A stretch of 64,000 nucleotides of DNA, from contig NZ_JAGTJJ010000053.1 of assembly GCF_028435365.1 (NCBI RefSeq), forward strand, positions 20,778 through 84,777. The letters are read 5' to 3'. The notes beneath the pieces were generated by a model, which made no database searches, was not told where the DNA came from, and worked only from the letters and a program-made list of their open reading frames with translations. Position 1 is the stretch's first letter, and each line of letters begins with the position of its first letter. This stretch comes from Polyangium jinanense. Lineage in GTDB: Bacteria; Myxococcota; Polyangia; Polyangiales; Polyangiaceae. Below are positions 17,437 to 24,667 of the stretch, piece by piece. Both the position numbers and the translations under genes were made by a program.

Positions 17437-18258
17437 ATGCAGCGCGTGATCGAAGCCTTCTGGGAGCGGCTCGAGGACAACGTCACGGCGTCGTGCGCGC
17501 GCGTGGAAGCCGCGTACATCCCCTTTTACCGGGACCTACCGAAAGAGGCGCGGCGCGGGGCCTTCAAGCGCGCGTTCGAGGCGATGGGTCAGGACCTTCG
17601 AGCGAGCGAATCGCAAGCGTTCCCGGCGCTGCTCCGAGCGATCGGCGAGCAACGCTCGGGGCTCGGCGTGACCATCACGGACATCCTGCGAGGCATGCTC
17701 ATCGGCTTCGAGGTGGTCACCGAGGATTTTGCCATCTTTTTTGGCGACGACCTCGAAGCGCGCGTCCACTGGGAGCAGCTCCGGGCCCGCGTGAGCTACA
17801 TGGGCGCGGCGGCGCTCGCGGACGCGTACCTCGCGGCGCGCGAGAAGCTCGTGCGCGCGCAGGCCGAGGAAATCGTGAAGCTCTCGGCGCGGGTCCTCCC
17901 GCTCTATCCGGGGATCCTCGTGCTCCCGCTCGTGGGAGCGCTCGACGCCGCGCGCGCGGCGCACCTCACGCCCCTCCTGCTCCAGGCGGTCGTGGAGAAC
18001 CAATCACGCGTCGTGCTGCTCGACGTGACGGGTTTGCCCTCGGTCGGCGCGGAGACGGCCGAGCATTTGATGGGCGCGGCGCGGGGCGTCGAATTGCTCG
18101 GCGCCACGGCGATCCTCGTGGGCGTACGCCCGCACATGGCGCGCGCGATGGTCGAGGCCGGCGTCGATCTCGGGACATTGCGCTCCCGCGCGGATCTCGC
18201 GAGCGGGCTAAGGGACGCGCTCGACCAGCTCGGGCTCACGATTGCGCGGAAGCGGTGA
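17437..18258 (+). CDS. RsbR-like protein with C-terminal STAS domain
   Basis: 273-residue cytosolic regulator. The N-terminal 150 residues are helical (non-haem globin-like/RsbRD type, including LLRAIGEQRSGLGVTITDIL). The C-terminal STAS domain starts near ILVLPLVGALD and contains VVLLDVTGLPSVGAETAEHL. In RsbR/RsbS stressosome proteins the corresponding loop carries an Asp-Thr/Ser phospho-site. Here it reads Gly-Ala, so phosphorylation at that site looks impossible. The ATG at 17437 is chosen for its GGAG site; a GTG 27 bases earlier is possible. It lies 72 bp behind the hybrid kinase and may be co-transcribed. Confidence 0.8.
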   Translation: MQRVIEAFWERLEDNVTASCARVEAAYIPFYRDLPKEARRGAFKRAFEAMGQDLRASESQAFPALLRAIGEQRSGLGVTITDILRGMLIGFEVVTEDFAIFFGDDLEARVHWEQLRARVSYMGAAALADAYLAAREKLVRAQAEEIVKLSARVLPLYPGILVLPLVGALDAARAAHLTPLLLQAVVENQSRVVLLDVTGLPSVGAETAEHLMGAARGVELLGATAILVGVRPHMARAMVEAGVDLGTLRSRADLASGLRDALDQLGLTIARKR

Positions 18259-18267
18259 AGAAGATTC

Positions 18268-18289
18268 CGCCGAGGGCAAGCCCTCGGCG
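18268..18289. terminator. Bidirectional hairpin between convergent genes
   Basis: A perfect 10-bp stem, CGCCGAGGGC-AA-GCCCTCGGCG, fills the gap between the stops at 18258 and 18292. It probably ends transcription from both sides. There is no U-tract. Confidence 0.5.
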
Positions 18290-18291
18290 TC

Positions 18292-18759
18292 TCAGGAAGG
18301 ACGCTTGGGTTTCAGTTGTTCGACCCAGACGTTCGGTCGGCCGACGAGATGATCACGCAGCCTGTCTTCGACGTGATTGTCTTCCCAGACCGCGAGCCTT
18401 TCGATCCCCTGGACCTCCTCGATGCTGGCAGGTCTCGCTTGCCCGGCAGAATCGATGATTTTGATGTCCGATGGATCGGCGATGTTCTGCATGAACTGCG
18501 AAGGAATTGCCGGGACGTCCCGCGGCTCGTTTCCCACGACCACCCAGTTCTCGTTCTTCTTCCAGCTCTTGTGCACGGACAGCGTGAAGATCGGCTTCGA
18601 GCCCGCAAGCTCGCGCCAGCCGTCCCCTGATTCGTTTGCGGCGATCTTCGGATCGTAGAATTCCAGGAAGCCGCTGTCGATGACACGACCATATGCGAAG
18701 GTGTTGTCGTCGATCTTGATCCGGATGATGTTTCCAATCCGATCTTTTCGTCCCCTCAT
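18292..18759 (-). CDS. Imm26-like immunity family protein
   Basis: 155-residue protein resembling the Imm26 polymorphic-toxin immunity family: the opening RIGNIIRIKIDDNTFAYGRV strand pair, then LEFYDPK, KPIFTLSVHK and WVVVGNEP. Imm26 proteins neutralise co-encoded toxins, but no toxin gene is adjacent. It is the last gene of a three-gene leftward group with the PAS-STAS and transglutaminase-like genes (15-bp gap). The sequence looks lower in GC than its neighbours, consistent with recent acquisition. The family assignment is from memory of the pattern and only moderately certain. Confidence 0.6.
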   Translation of the reverse strand: MRGRKDRIGNIIRIKIDDNTFAYGRVIDSGFLEFYDPKIAANESGDGWRELAGSKPIFTLSVHKSWKKNENWVVVGNEPRDVPAIPSQFMQNIADPSDIKIIDSAGQARPASIEEVQGIERLAVWEDNHVEDRLRDHLVGRPNVWVEQLKPKRPS

Positions 18760-18774
18760 GTCTCTTCTCGATCC

Positions 18775-19347
18775 TCATACGGTCGCAAGCGTTTGATCCG
18801 GCAGATCCGCGGCGAAGCTTTGCCAGTCCGCATACGCGCGCAGCTTGGCCACGACGACCGGCAGCGGATGCGCATACACGGTCGGATCGGTCGCCTCCCC
18901 GGGCGCCGTCGCGGCGTAGGCCAGCCGAACGCTTGGCGGCTCGAAGACGGTATCGATGCCGGGCTTGTTGCCGCGCGCGTCGATCCGGTACCAGCCGAGA
19001 CCCGGCAGGTGGACGGCATTGAAGCCGTGCAGGCAAAAGCCTGATTCGTGGGCGAGCCGCTGATAACAGAGCCCGGCAGGCAGGCCATTGGCACGCAGCA
19101 GGGCAGCGAGCAGGTGGCTCTTGGCGTAGCAGAAGCCGACGCGGTGGCGCAGCACCTCCGAGGCCGTGCACGTGAGCGGCCCGGCCTGGATGTCGAGGGT
19201 ATGGCGGACCTCGTCGCGCACCCAGGTGAAGCAGCGCCGTGCGGTCTCGACCGGCCCGGTGGCGCCCTTCGCCAGCGCGGCCGAAAGCGCAGCGACCTCG
19301 GGATGCTGCCAATCAATGATGTCCGTCGTGGCCAGGTAGTCGTTCAC
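18775..19347 (-). CDS. Transglutaminase-like (papain-fold) protein
   Basis: 190-residue transglutaminase-like cysteine protease-fold protein. The catalytic triad is visible: Cys in RVGFCYAKSHLLAALL, His in CLHGFNAVHLPG and Asp in WYRIDARGN. These proteins usually act as peptidases or amidases rather than cross-linkers; no substrate can be assigned and no signal peptide is present. The start is GTG, preceded by GGAGACGG. It lies between a PAS-STAS regulator gene (29-bp gap) and the Imm26-like gene (15-bp gap), suggesting one operon. Confidence 0.85.
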   Translation of the reverse strand: MNDYLATTDIIDWQHPEVAALSAALAKGATGPVETARRCFTWVRDEVRHTLDIQAGPLTCTASEVLRHRVGFCYAKSHLLAALLRANGLPAGLCYQRLAHESGFCLHGFNAVHLPGLGWYRIDARGNKPGIDTVFEPPSVRLAYAATAPGEATDPTVYAHPLPVVVAKLRAYADWQSFAADLPDQTLATV

Positions 19348-19376
19348 CTTCCGTCTCCTCGGCGGTCCTGCGGGAT

Positions 19377-20252
19377 TCAGCGCCTCGTGATGGCCTCTGC
19401 GCTCATCCTGCGCAAGGCCTCCGTGAGCCCGCGCGCGAGTGTCGAATAGGTGGACAACCCCGACACGTCGAACCCGCCTGTCGCAAGCTCCCTTGCCGCG
19501 GCTGCGCGGATCCCCGTCACGATCACGCTCGCGCCGACGAGCTTCGCGGCGGCGATCACGTCGAGCAGGGCGCGCACGGCGACGGAATCGAGCCGGGGCA
19601 CCCCGGTCACGTCGAGCAGGAGCAGCCGTGCGCGGAGCTCGGCGATGGCGGCGAGCACGCGCCCGGAAAAACGCGAGGCGCGTGGTGCGTCGAAAGGACC
19701 GACGAGGGGCGAAAGGAGCAGCCCTTCACGGATGCAAAGAATCGGCGCGCCCCGGTCGAGCAGCTCCTCGGCTTGTTGCTCGATGATACGACGGGCGGCT
19801 TCGAGGGCCTCGACCTGCTCGCGCAGCTTGGCGTTTGCGTGTTCGAGCTCGGCGGTCCGTTCTTGCACGCGCTCTTCGAGCTCCTCGCGGGCGCGGACGA
19901 GCTCGGCTTCGGCGTGTTTTCGCTCGGTGATGTCGCGAATGACGCTGACGAGCGTCTTGCCCTCGTCGATGTGCTTCGTGCTCACCTCGACGGGGAACGT
20001 GGACCCATCCTTGCGGCGATGCGACGTTTCGAAGAGCAAGCCCTCGTGGAGGGCGCGCGCCAGTTGCGGGCCGATCTCGGCCTGGGTGTCGGGGTCGCGG
20101 AGATCGCGGATGGTGAGCGTCTGGAGCTCGTCCTGCGAATATCCGTAGGCGTGGGAAGCTGCCGGATTCGCTTCGAGGATCCGGCCGTCGTCACCGATGA
20201 AGAGGATGATGTCCCGCGCCTCGCCGAGGAGCACATCGTAACGTAGCTTCAT
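19377..20252 (-). CDS. PAS + STAS domain regulator (RsbR-like)
   Basis: 291-residue signalling protein. The N-terminal PAS domain covers residues about 5-125 (IILFIGDDGRILEANPAAS, SVIRDITERKHAEAEL). A coiled coil follows (LEERVQERTAELEHANAKLR), then a C-terminal STAS domain with LLLLDVTGVPRLDSVAVRAL. It keeps an Asp-Ser pair at the RsbR/RsbS phospho-site, unlike the STAS protein at 17437. It may sense redox or small molecules via PAS and feed a stressosome-like partner switch. The ATG at 20250-20252 is preferred over an upstream start. No clear signal was seen in the 289 bases upstream. Confidence 0.85.
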   Translation of the reverse strand: MKLRYDVLLGEARDIILFIGDDGRILEANPAASHAYGYSQDELQTLTIRDLRDPDTQAEIGPQLARALHEGLLFETSHRRKDGSTFPVEVSTKHIDEGKTLVSVIRDITERKHAEAELVRAREELEERVQERTAELEHANAKLREQVEALEAARRIIEQQAEELLDRGAPILCIREGLLLSPLVGPFDAPRASRFSGRVLAAIAELRARLLLLDVTGVPRLDSVAVRALLDVIAAAKLVGASVIVTGIRAAAARELATGGFDVSGLSTYSTLARGLTEALRRMSAEAITRR

Positions 20253-20541
20253 GGCCCGCCCGAGCTTCCCTCTTACCAAGGTTCACTCGAGCCGATCCAT
20301 CGGAATAAACCAAAGAGCCCGGATGCGACGGGCTTCCCGACCTGGACGGACCTCCCCGAACGGCTTGGAAGGACAATGGGAGAGGTCCTTCGACCTCGGC
20401 GGCGTCGATGAAAGCACTTCCTCGGGGTCGCCGAAGTGCCTGAATCTTGTTTGCCTTACAATCCGGCGGGTCGAGGGAGGGGTTTGGGGGCGGTTCGAAG
20501 GCGGTTCGGGAGGTCGATCGACCTCGCGCGGGTGGTTTTGA

Positions 20542-21309
20542 TCAGTCTGGCTGTATGGATTCAGTGCCGGCGGGTGGTTTTTCGTTGCTCCCGCGGCGGG
20601 CGGCGGCTTCGCGATACGCGTCGAGGGGGCGGAGGGCGGAGCGGGCGGAGGCGATGCTGGATTCGTCGTCCTCGTCGACGGAGGCGCAGACCTTGGTGGC
20701 GTATTCGACGATGGCGCGGCCCATGGCGCGGACGTGGTCGGCGAGGTTGACGCCTTCGGCCTGCTCGCGGAGGAGGATGCCTTGCACCATGGCGCCATAC
20801 TGCTCGTGCTGGGCGCGGACGTTGTCGAGGAAGACTTTGCCGGCGATACGATCGATGTCCTTTTCGAGCCCCTCCTCGTCGATCCGCTTGAGGATGGTGT
20901 CGGCGGTGGACCATTGCACGGGATAGGTCTCCTTGAGGAAGGAGAGACCGTCGGGCCCGAAGAGAATGGTCACGAGCTCGGCGGCACGCTTGGCGTCCTG
21001 GTATTTGGCGATCGGGAGGTCGGCGAATGCGAGGAGGCGCATGCGCAGGGCGCTCCAGGAGGTGTCGCCGGCTTGATCGACGAGGCGCGCGGCGTCGTCG
21101 GAGACTTTGCCGAGGGCTTTCTGGCGGATGGCGAGGGCGGTTTGGGCTTTGTCGGCTGCGGTGTTGATCTTGGCGGCGGATTTCAGGAGGGCCGTGGAGG
21201 CGTCCTTGGGGCAGGCCGCGAAGAGGGCGCGGCAGAGGGTGATGCCCCCCTCGGCGGTCATGATGGGGGCGCGGACGTAGAGAGTGGGATCCGGGGGATC
21301 GAGGGACAT
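20542..21309 (-). CDS. Hypothetical helical protein beside PAAR gene
   Basis: 255-residue protein that I do not recognise. It is mainly helical and Ala-rich with a heptad-like stretch (SAAKINTAADKAQTALAIRQKALGK) and no signal peptide or membrane segment. It is divergently transcribed from the PAAR-effector candidate across a 145-bp gap, so it may be an adaptor or immunity component of that unit; this is context only. The start chosen is the ATG of MSLDPPDPTLYVRAPI; the frame is open for 31 further codons of Pro-rich sequence without a ribosome site. Confidence 0.6.
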   Translation of the reverse strand: MSLDPPDPTLYVRAPIMTAEGGITLCRALFAACPKDASTALLKSAAKINTAADKAQTALAIRQKALGKVSDDAARLVDQAGDTSWSALRMRLLAFADLPIAKYQDAKRAAELVTILFGPDGLSFLKETYPVQWSTADTILKRIDEEGLEKDIDRIAGKVFLDNVRAQHEQYGAMVQGILLREQAEGVNLADHVRAMGRAIVEYATKVCASVDEDDESSIASARSALRPLDAYREAAARRGSNEKPPAGTESIQPD

Positions 21310-21454
21310 GGTGGGGGAGAGTACGGGAAGCGGGGGTGGGAGGGGAAGGGGGATTTGTGCTGGGCGGATCTCCCGCGCCCCCAACCCCTCGAAACCACTC
21401 ATTTACTTTTTGCTGCGCTCGCCGGCCCTCCTCTGATACCATCGCGTGCGAGCC

Positions 21455-22522
21455 ATGACCCAGCTTGCCGCACGTGTTGGTGATGCGCACACCTGTCCGG
21501 CGCATGTCGGGGGGCCGATTCTCCCGCCGGGGTGTCCGACCGTCGTCATTGGGGGACAGGCGGCCGCGCGGATCGACGACCTCTGCCAATGCGAGGGCCC
21601 GACCGACGTGATCAAGACGGGCGCGCCCACCGTGCTCATCGGCGGCAAACCCGCGGCGCGCAAGGGCGATCTGACGCGGCACGATGGCGTCGTCGCCATG
21701 GGGTTTCCCACGGTCCTCATCGGGCCTCTCGCACCCGGCGACGCGGTGGCGGCGCTCTTCACGGACGAATATCTGTCCACGCTCGTGGGCAAGGAATGGC
21801 AAGGGGCGAACTCCGAGCAATTGAAGGAGGCGATGCAAACGCTCTGGGAGCATCGCCACGACCCGAACCACCCCGATGTCCAGGAGGCGCTCCGGCAAAT
21901 CGCGGAGGCGCGCGGCAAGCCGCTCGAGCAGATCCAGCAGGATTGGCAGAGGTATCAGGCCGCGCTCGCCGAGCAGGAGCGGATCGCCGCGGAAAAGGGC
22001 ATGGATCCGCCCCCCGGGGTCAACAACTGGCTCCACGGCGACCACATGGGGAGCACCTCGCAGCTCCGGTATGGCCAGGTCGCCGGCGATGCGCTGGGAA
22101 TGGATCCCGTATTCGGCGCGCTCCTCAATCCGACCGGGGGCCTCGTCGGTCCGGGCAATGCGGCGGTCGACGGCAACGACTCCGCGATCGGGTATCACGG
22201 CGCCGTACATGACGCCGGGGGGTATCTGTACAATTATCACAACCAGGGCCCAGGATACGATTATCTCGGCCAGGAGGGGCGCGACACGTCGAGCCCGCTC
22301 TCCGGTCAGCGGTCCGGAATCTCGTACTGGCGTGACCAACTGCCCGATCGCAGCGGCGGGCAGAAGTTCACCGACGGCGCGGGCGATGTCATCATGGATG
22401 GGGTCGTCGGCGGGATCGACGGGGTCTCGAACGCCTGGGAGGCCACCAAAGAGACGGTGTCCGACGCCTGGGAGGGCGCGAAGGATTGGGCCTCCGACAC
22501 CTGGAACGGCCTGTGGGATTAG
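21455..22522 (+). CDS. PAAR-domain protein with C-terminal effector-like region
   Basis: 355-residue protein. Residues about 1-95 form a PAAR domain (ARVGDAHTCPAHVGG, PTVVIGGQAAARIDDLCQC, PTVLIGGKPAARKGDL), the conical tip that caps a type VI secretion spike. The middle is helical. The C-terminal part contains YHGAVHDAGGYLYNYHNQG. Its H-D-x3-Y-like arrangement recalls a phospholipase A2-type His-Asp active site, and it is followed by a helical tail rich in Trp and Ala. The role is inferred as a secreted effector for killing competing cells. The gene 8 bp downstream is an immunity candidate. No secretion genes are in the window. Confidence 0.75.
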   Translation: MTQLAARVGDAHTCPAHVGGPILPPGCPTVVIGGQAAARIDDLCQCEGPTDVIKTGAPTVLIGGKPAARKGDLTRHDGVVAMGFPTVLIGPLAPGDAVAALFTDEYLSTLVGKEWQGANSEQLKEAMQTLWEHRHDPNHPDVQEALRQIAEARGKPLEQIQQDWQRYQAALAEQERIAAEKGMDPPPGVNNWLHGDHMGSTSQLRYGQVAGDALGMDPVFGALLNPTGGLVGPGNAAVDGNDSAIGYHGAVHDAGGYLYNYHNQGPGYDYLGQEGRDTSSPLSGQRSGISYWRDQLPDRSGGQKFTDGAGDVIMDGVVGGIDGVSNAWEATKETVSDAWEGAKDWASDTWNGLWD

Positions 22523-22530
22523 GGCAAACG

Positions 22531-23121
22531 ATGAAAGCTCATACGCTCGAAATCGAGGAGCTCGCGGCCCTCGTCGGCTTCCTGAATGCAAAGAAGCTCG
22601 TGGGGCTCGACGAATCGCTGTTTCGCGTGTTCTCCGAGGAGAACCTTCCGCGGCTCGTGGCCAAGCTGAACGAGCACGGCTGGCTCACGCCGGCCGAGCG
22701 GCCGGGTACGTATCACTTCAAGGAAGACCTGATGCAAGCCCTGGCCGTCGCCGTGGCGCCGGAGTTTGCCGTGCTCGCGCGATCGGAAGCGCGGGCGAAG
22801 TCGATCGTGTTTTACCTGGCCGGAAGTGAGATCACCGAGATCGTGCTCACCGCGGATCGAGCCGTCGTCGCGCGGATCGAGAACCTGGACGAAATGGCCG
22901 CGCAAGTCGTGACGTTCCTGCAGCGCACGTGGCCGGGCGAGATCGCGGTCGCCCGCGTGAAGGGCGAGTCCTTCGACGCGGGGCGACGCGTGACGATCGA
23001 TGCGCAGGGGACGTTGACGACGAAGACCCCAGGGCTCTTGCCGGGAAATACGTGGAGCGCCGAGAACGTCACGGCGTTCCTGCACGGCGCATTGGCCGAG
23101 CTACGAGCTCCGCGAGGGTAG
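22531..23121 (+). CDS. Hypothetical protein, immunity/adaptor candidate
   Basis: 196-residue cytosolic protein without recognised family. It has a winged-helix-like N-terminus (LFRVFSEENLPRLVAKLNEHGWLTP) and a beta-rich centre (SIVFYLAGSEITEIVLTADRAVV). It begins 8 bp after the PAAR gene, so the two are almost certainly one transcript. That position is typical of a cognate immunity protein or effector chaperone, which is inference from context. Its 3' end overlaps the convergent P450 gene by 21 bp. Confidence 0.65.
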   Translation: MKAHTLEIEELAALVGFLNAKKLVGLDESLFRVFSEENLPRLVAKLNEHGWLTPAERPGTYHFKEDLMQALAVAVAPEFAVLARSEARAKSIVFYLAGSEITEIVLTADRAVVARIENLDEMAAQVVTFLQRTWPGEIAVARVKGESFDAGRRVTIDAQGTLTTKTPGLLPGNTWSAENVTAFLHGALAELRAPRG

Positions 23122-24522
23122 CCGCCGCTCCACCGAGATCTCGAGCGCCTTCGAGGGCGTGATCGTGATCCCCCGGATCTCGGCCTGGGCATTCGACCCG
23201 GGCGTGATCCGGAGCTCCACGCGTTCGAGGATCCGCCCGAGCACGATCCGCATTTCGACGCCGGCGAACGCCATCCCGAGGCAGGTCCGCCTTCCGCCGC
23301 CGAACGGGAAAAAATGGTTCGTCGGGGCCGCGCCGGGCTCGAGGAACCGCTCGGGCCGGAAGCGCGCGGGGTCGCCCCACGTATCCGTGCGCCGGTGCGC
23401 GAGGGCGACGCAAGCCCACACGATCGTGTCCGACGGGATCTCGTACTCGCGAATGCGCATCGGGCGCCTCAGATGGCGGCCCACCGCCGGCGCGATCGGC
23501 GTGATGCGCATCGCCTCCTTGATGCACGCGTCGAGATAAACGAGCTCACCCGCGCGCGCCGGATCGAAAGGGTTGTCCCCGAAGACACGTTTCCTCTCGG
23601 CGCGGATCTCGGCGAGCACCTCCGGCCGCGAGAGCACGTGCCAGAGCGCCCAGGTGAGCGAATTCGCCGTGGTCTCGTGGCCCCCGACGAGCAACGTGAC
23701 GAGCTCGTCCTGCACGTGCTCCATGTCCATGAGCCCGCCGTCCTCGTAACGGGCCTCCGAGAGCAAGGCGAGCACGTCGGAGCGCCCCGCGGTGCCCTCT
23801 TTGCGGCAGCGCTCGACGTCCTCGCGCAGGTATTCGAGCACCTCGGCCTTGGCCGCGCCCCATTTCTCCCACGGGAGCAAGGGCCGCCGCGGCACGGGCC
23901 CGCCCGCGAGGCGACGGCGCACGACCGTGTCGAGCATGGCGCGCACGCGGTTCGCATTGAGGAGCGCCGAGGCGAAAAAAAGCGCCGGCGTCATGGCCCC
24001 ATTGAGCCACGTGAGCAGCGGGCCACGAATACGCGCCGCGCGCTTGTCGTCTTCTGCGCCGAAGACGCATCGAAGAATGACGTCGAGCGTGATGTCCTGC
24101 AGCTCGCTGTGAATGGCGAGCTCGGCGCCGGGCTTCCAGCGATCGACGACGCGGTCCGTGCACGCGCACATCGAGGCGGCATAACTGCGCAATCGCTCGC
24201 CGTGCAGGTGCGGCATCATGAGCTGGCGCTCGCGGTGGTGCCGATCGCCGTCGAGGAAGAGCAGCGAGTTCTCGCCGATGTTCATCGGGAACGATTGCTT
24301 GCCCTGGGCATAATCGTCGGGCTTGAGCGCGAAGATCTGCCGCACGATCGCGGGATCGCTGCTGACCACGCGCGGCGGGTCGCCGGGCAAACGTAACGTG
24401 AATACGTCGCCGTAGCGGCGGACGCAGTCTTCGAGATAGGCGTAAGGGTCGCGGCCGAAGCGCATCGCCTGGAGGAAAGGCGGCTCCTCGGGTCCCGGGG
24501 GAAGCGGTGAGCGCGTCTGCAT
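23101..24522 (-). CDS. Cytochrome P450
   Basis: 473-residue soluble P450 monooxygenase. It has the I-helix oxygen-activation motif GGHETT (280-285), the K-helix E336-x-x-R339 (KEAMR), the meander ARFRPERF and the haem loop FPFGGGRRTCLG with axial Cys414. There is no N-terminal membrane anchor. Redox partners are not encoded nearby, and the substrate cannot be predicted. It is not obviously CYP51-like and is 14 kb from the triterpenoid locus, so a link to that locus is unproven. Confidence 0.93.
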   Translation of the reverse strand: MQTRSPLPPGPEEPPFLQAMRFGRDPYAYLEDCVRRYGDVFTLRLPGDPPRVVSSDPAIVRQIFALKPDDYAQGKQSFPMNIGENSLLFLDGDRHHRERQLMMPHLHGERLRSYAASMCACTDRVVDRWKPGAELAIHSELQDITLDVILRCVFGAEDDKRAARIRGPLLTWLNGAMTPALFFASALLNANRVRAMLDTVVRRRLAGGPVPRRPLLPWEKWGAAKAEVLEYLREDVERCRKEGTAGRSDVLALLSEARYEDGGLMDMEHVQDELVTLLVGGHETTANSLTWALWHVLSRPEVLAEIRAERKRVFGDNPFDPARAGELVYLDACIKEAMRITPIAPAVGRHLRRPMRIREYEIPSDTIVWACVALAHRRTDTWGDPARFRPERFLEPGAAPTNHFFPFGGGRRTCLGMAFAGVEMRIVLGRILERVELRITPGSNAQAEIRGITITPSKALEISVERRLPSRSS

Positions 24523-24667
24523 GGGTCCTCAGGGTAGCCGAAGCCTCCGCCTTCGTCCCCCCGAGGGGACCGGTGGACCCCGGGCCTGTTCGTCGCCGTC
24601 CGAGACCGAATAAGCGAAAGCTTCCCCTTCCCCCGGTGCTCGCCTTCGCGTTATCCTCGGCACCTGC

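Noticed and set aside
20461..20541. GGCGGTTCG-type direct repeats upstream of the PAS-STAS gene
   Set aside because: Short, imperfect and explained by the G-rich composition of the region.
23101..24522. P450 as a sterol 14-demethylase serving the triterpenoid locus
   Set aside because: It lies 14 kb away on the other strand, and I could not identify CYP51-specific motifs.
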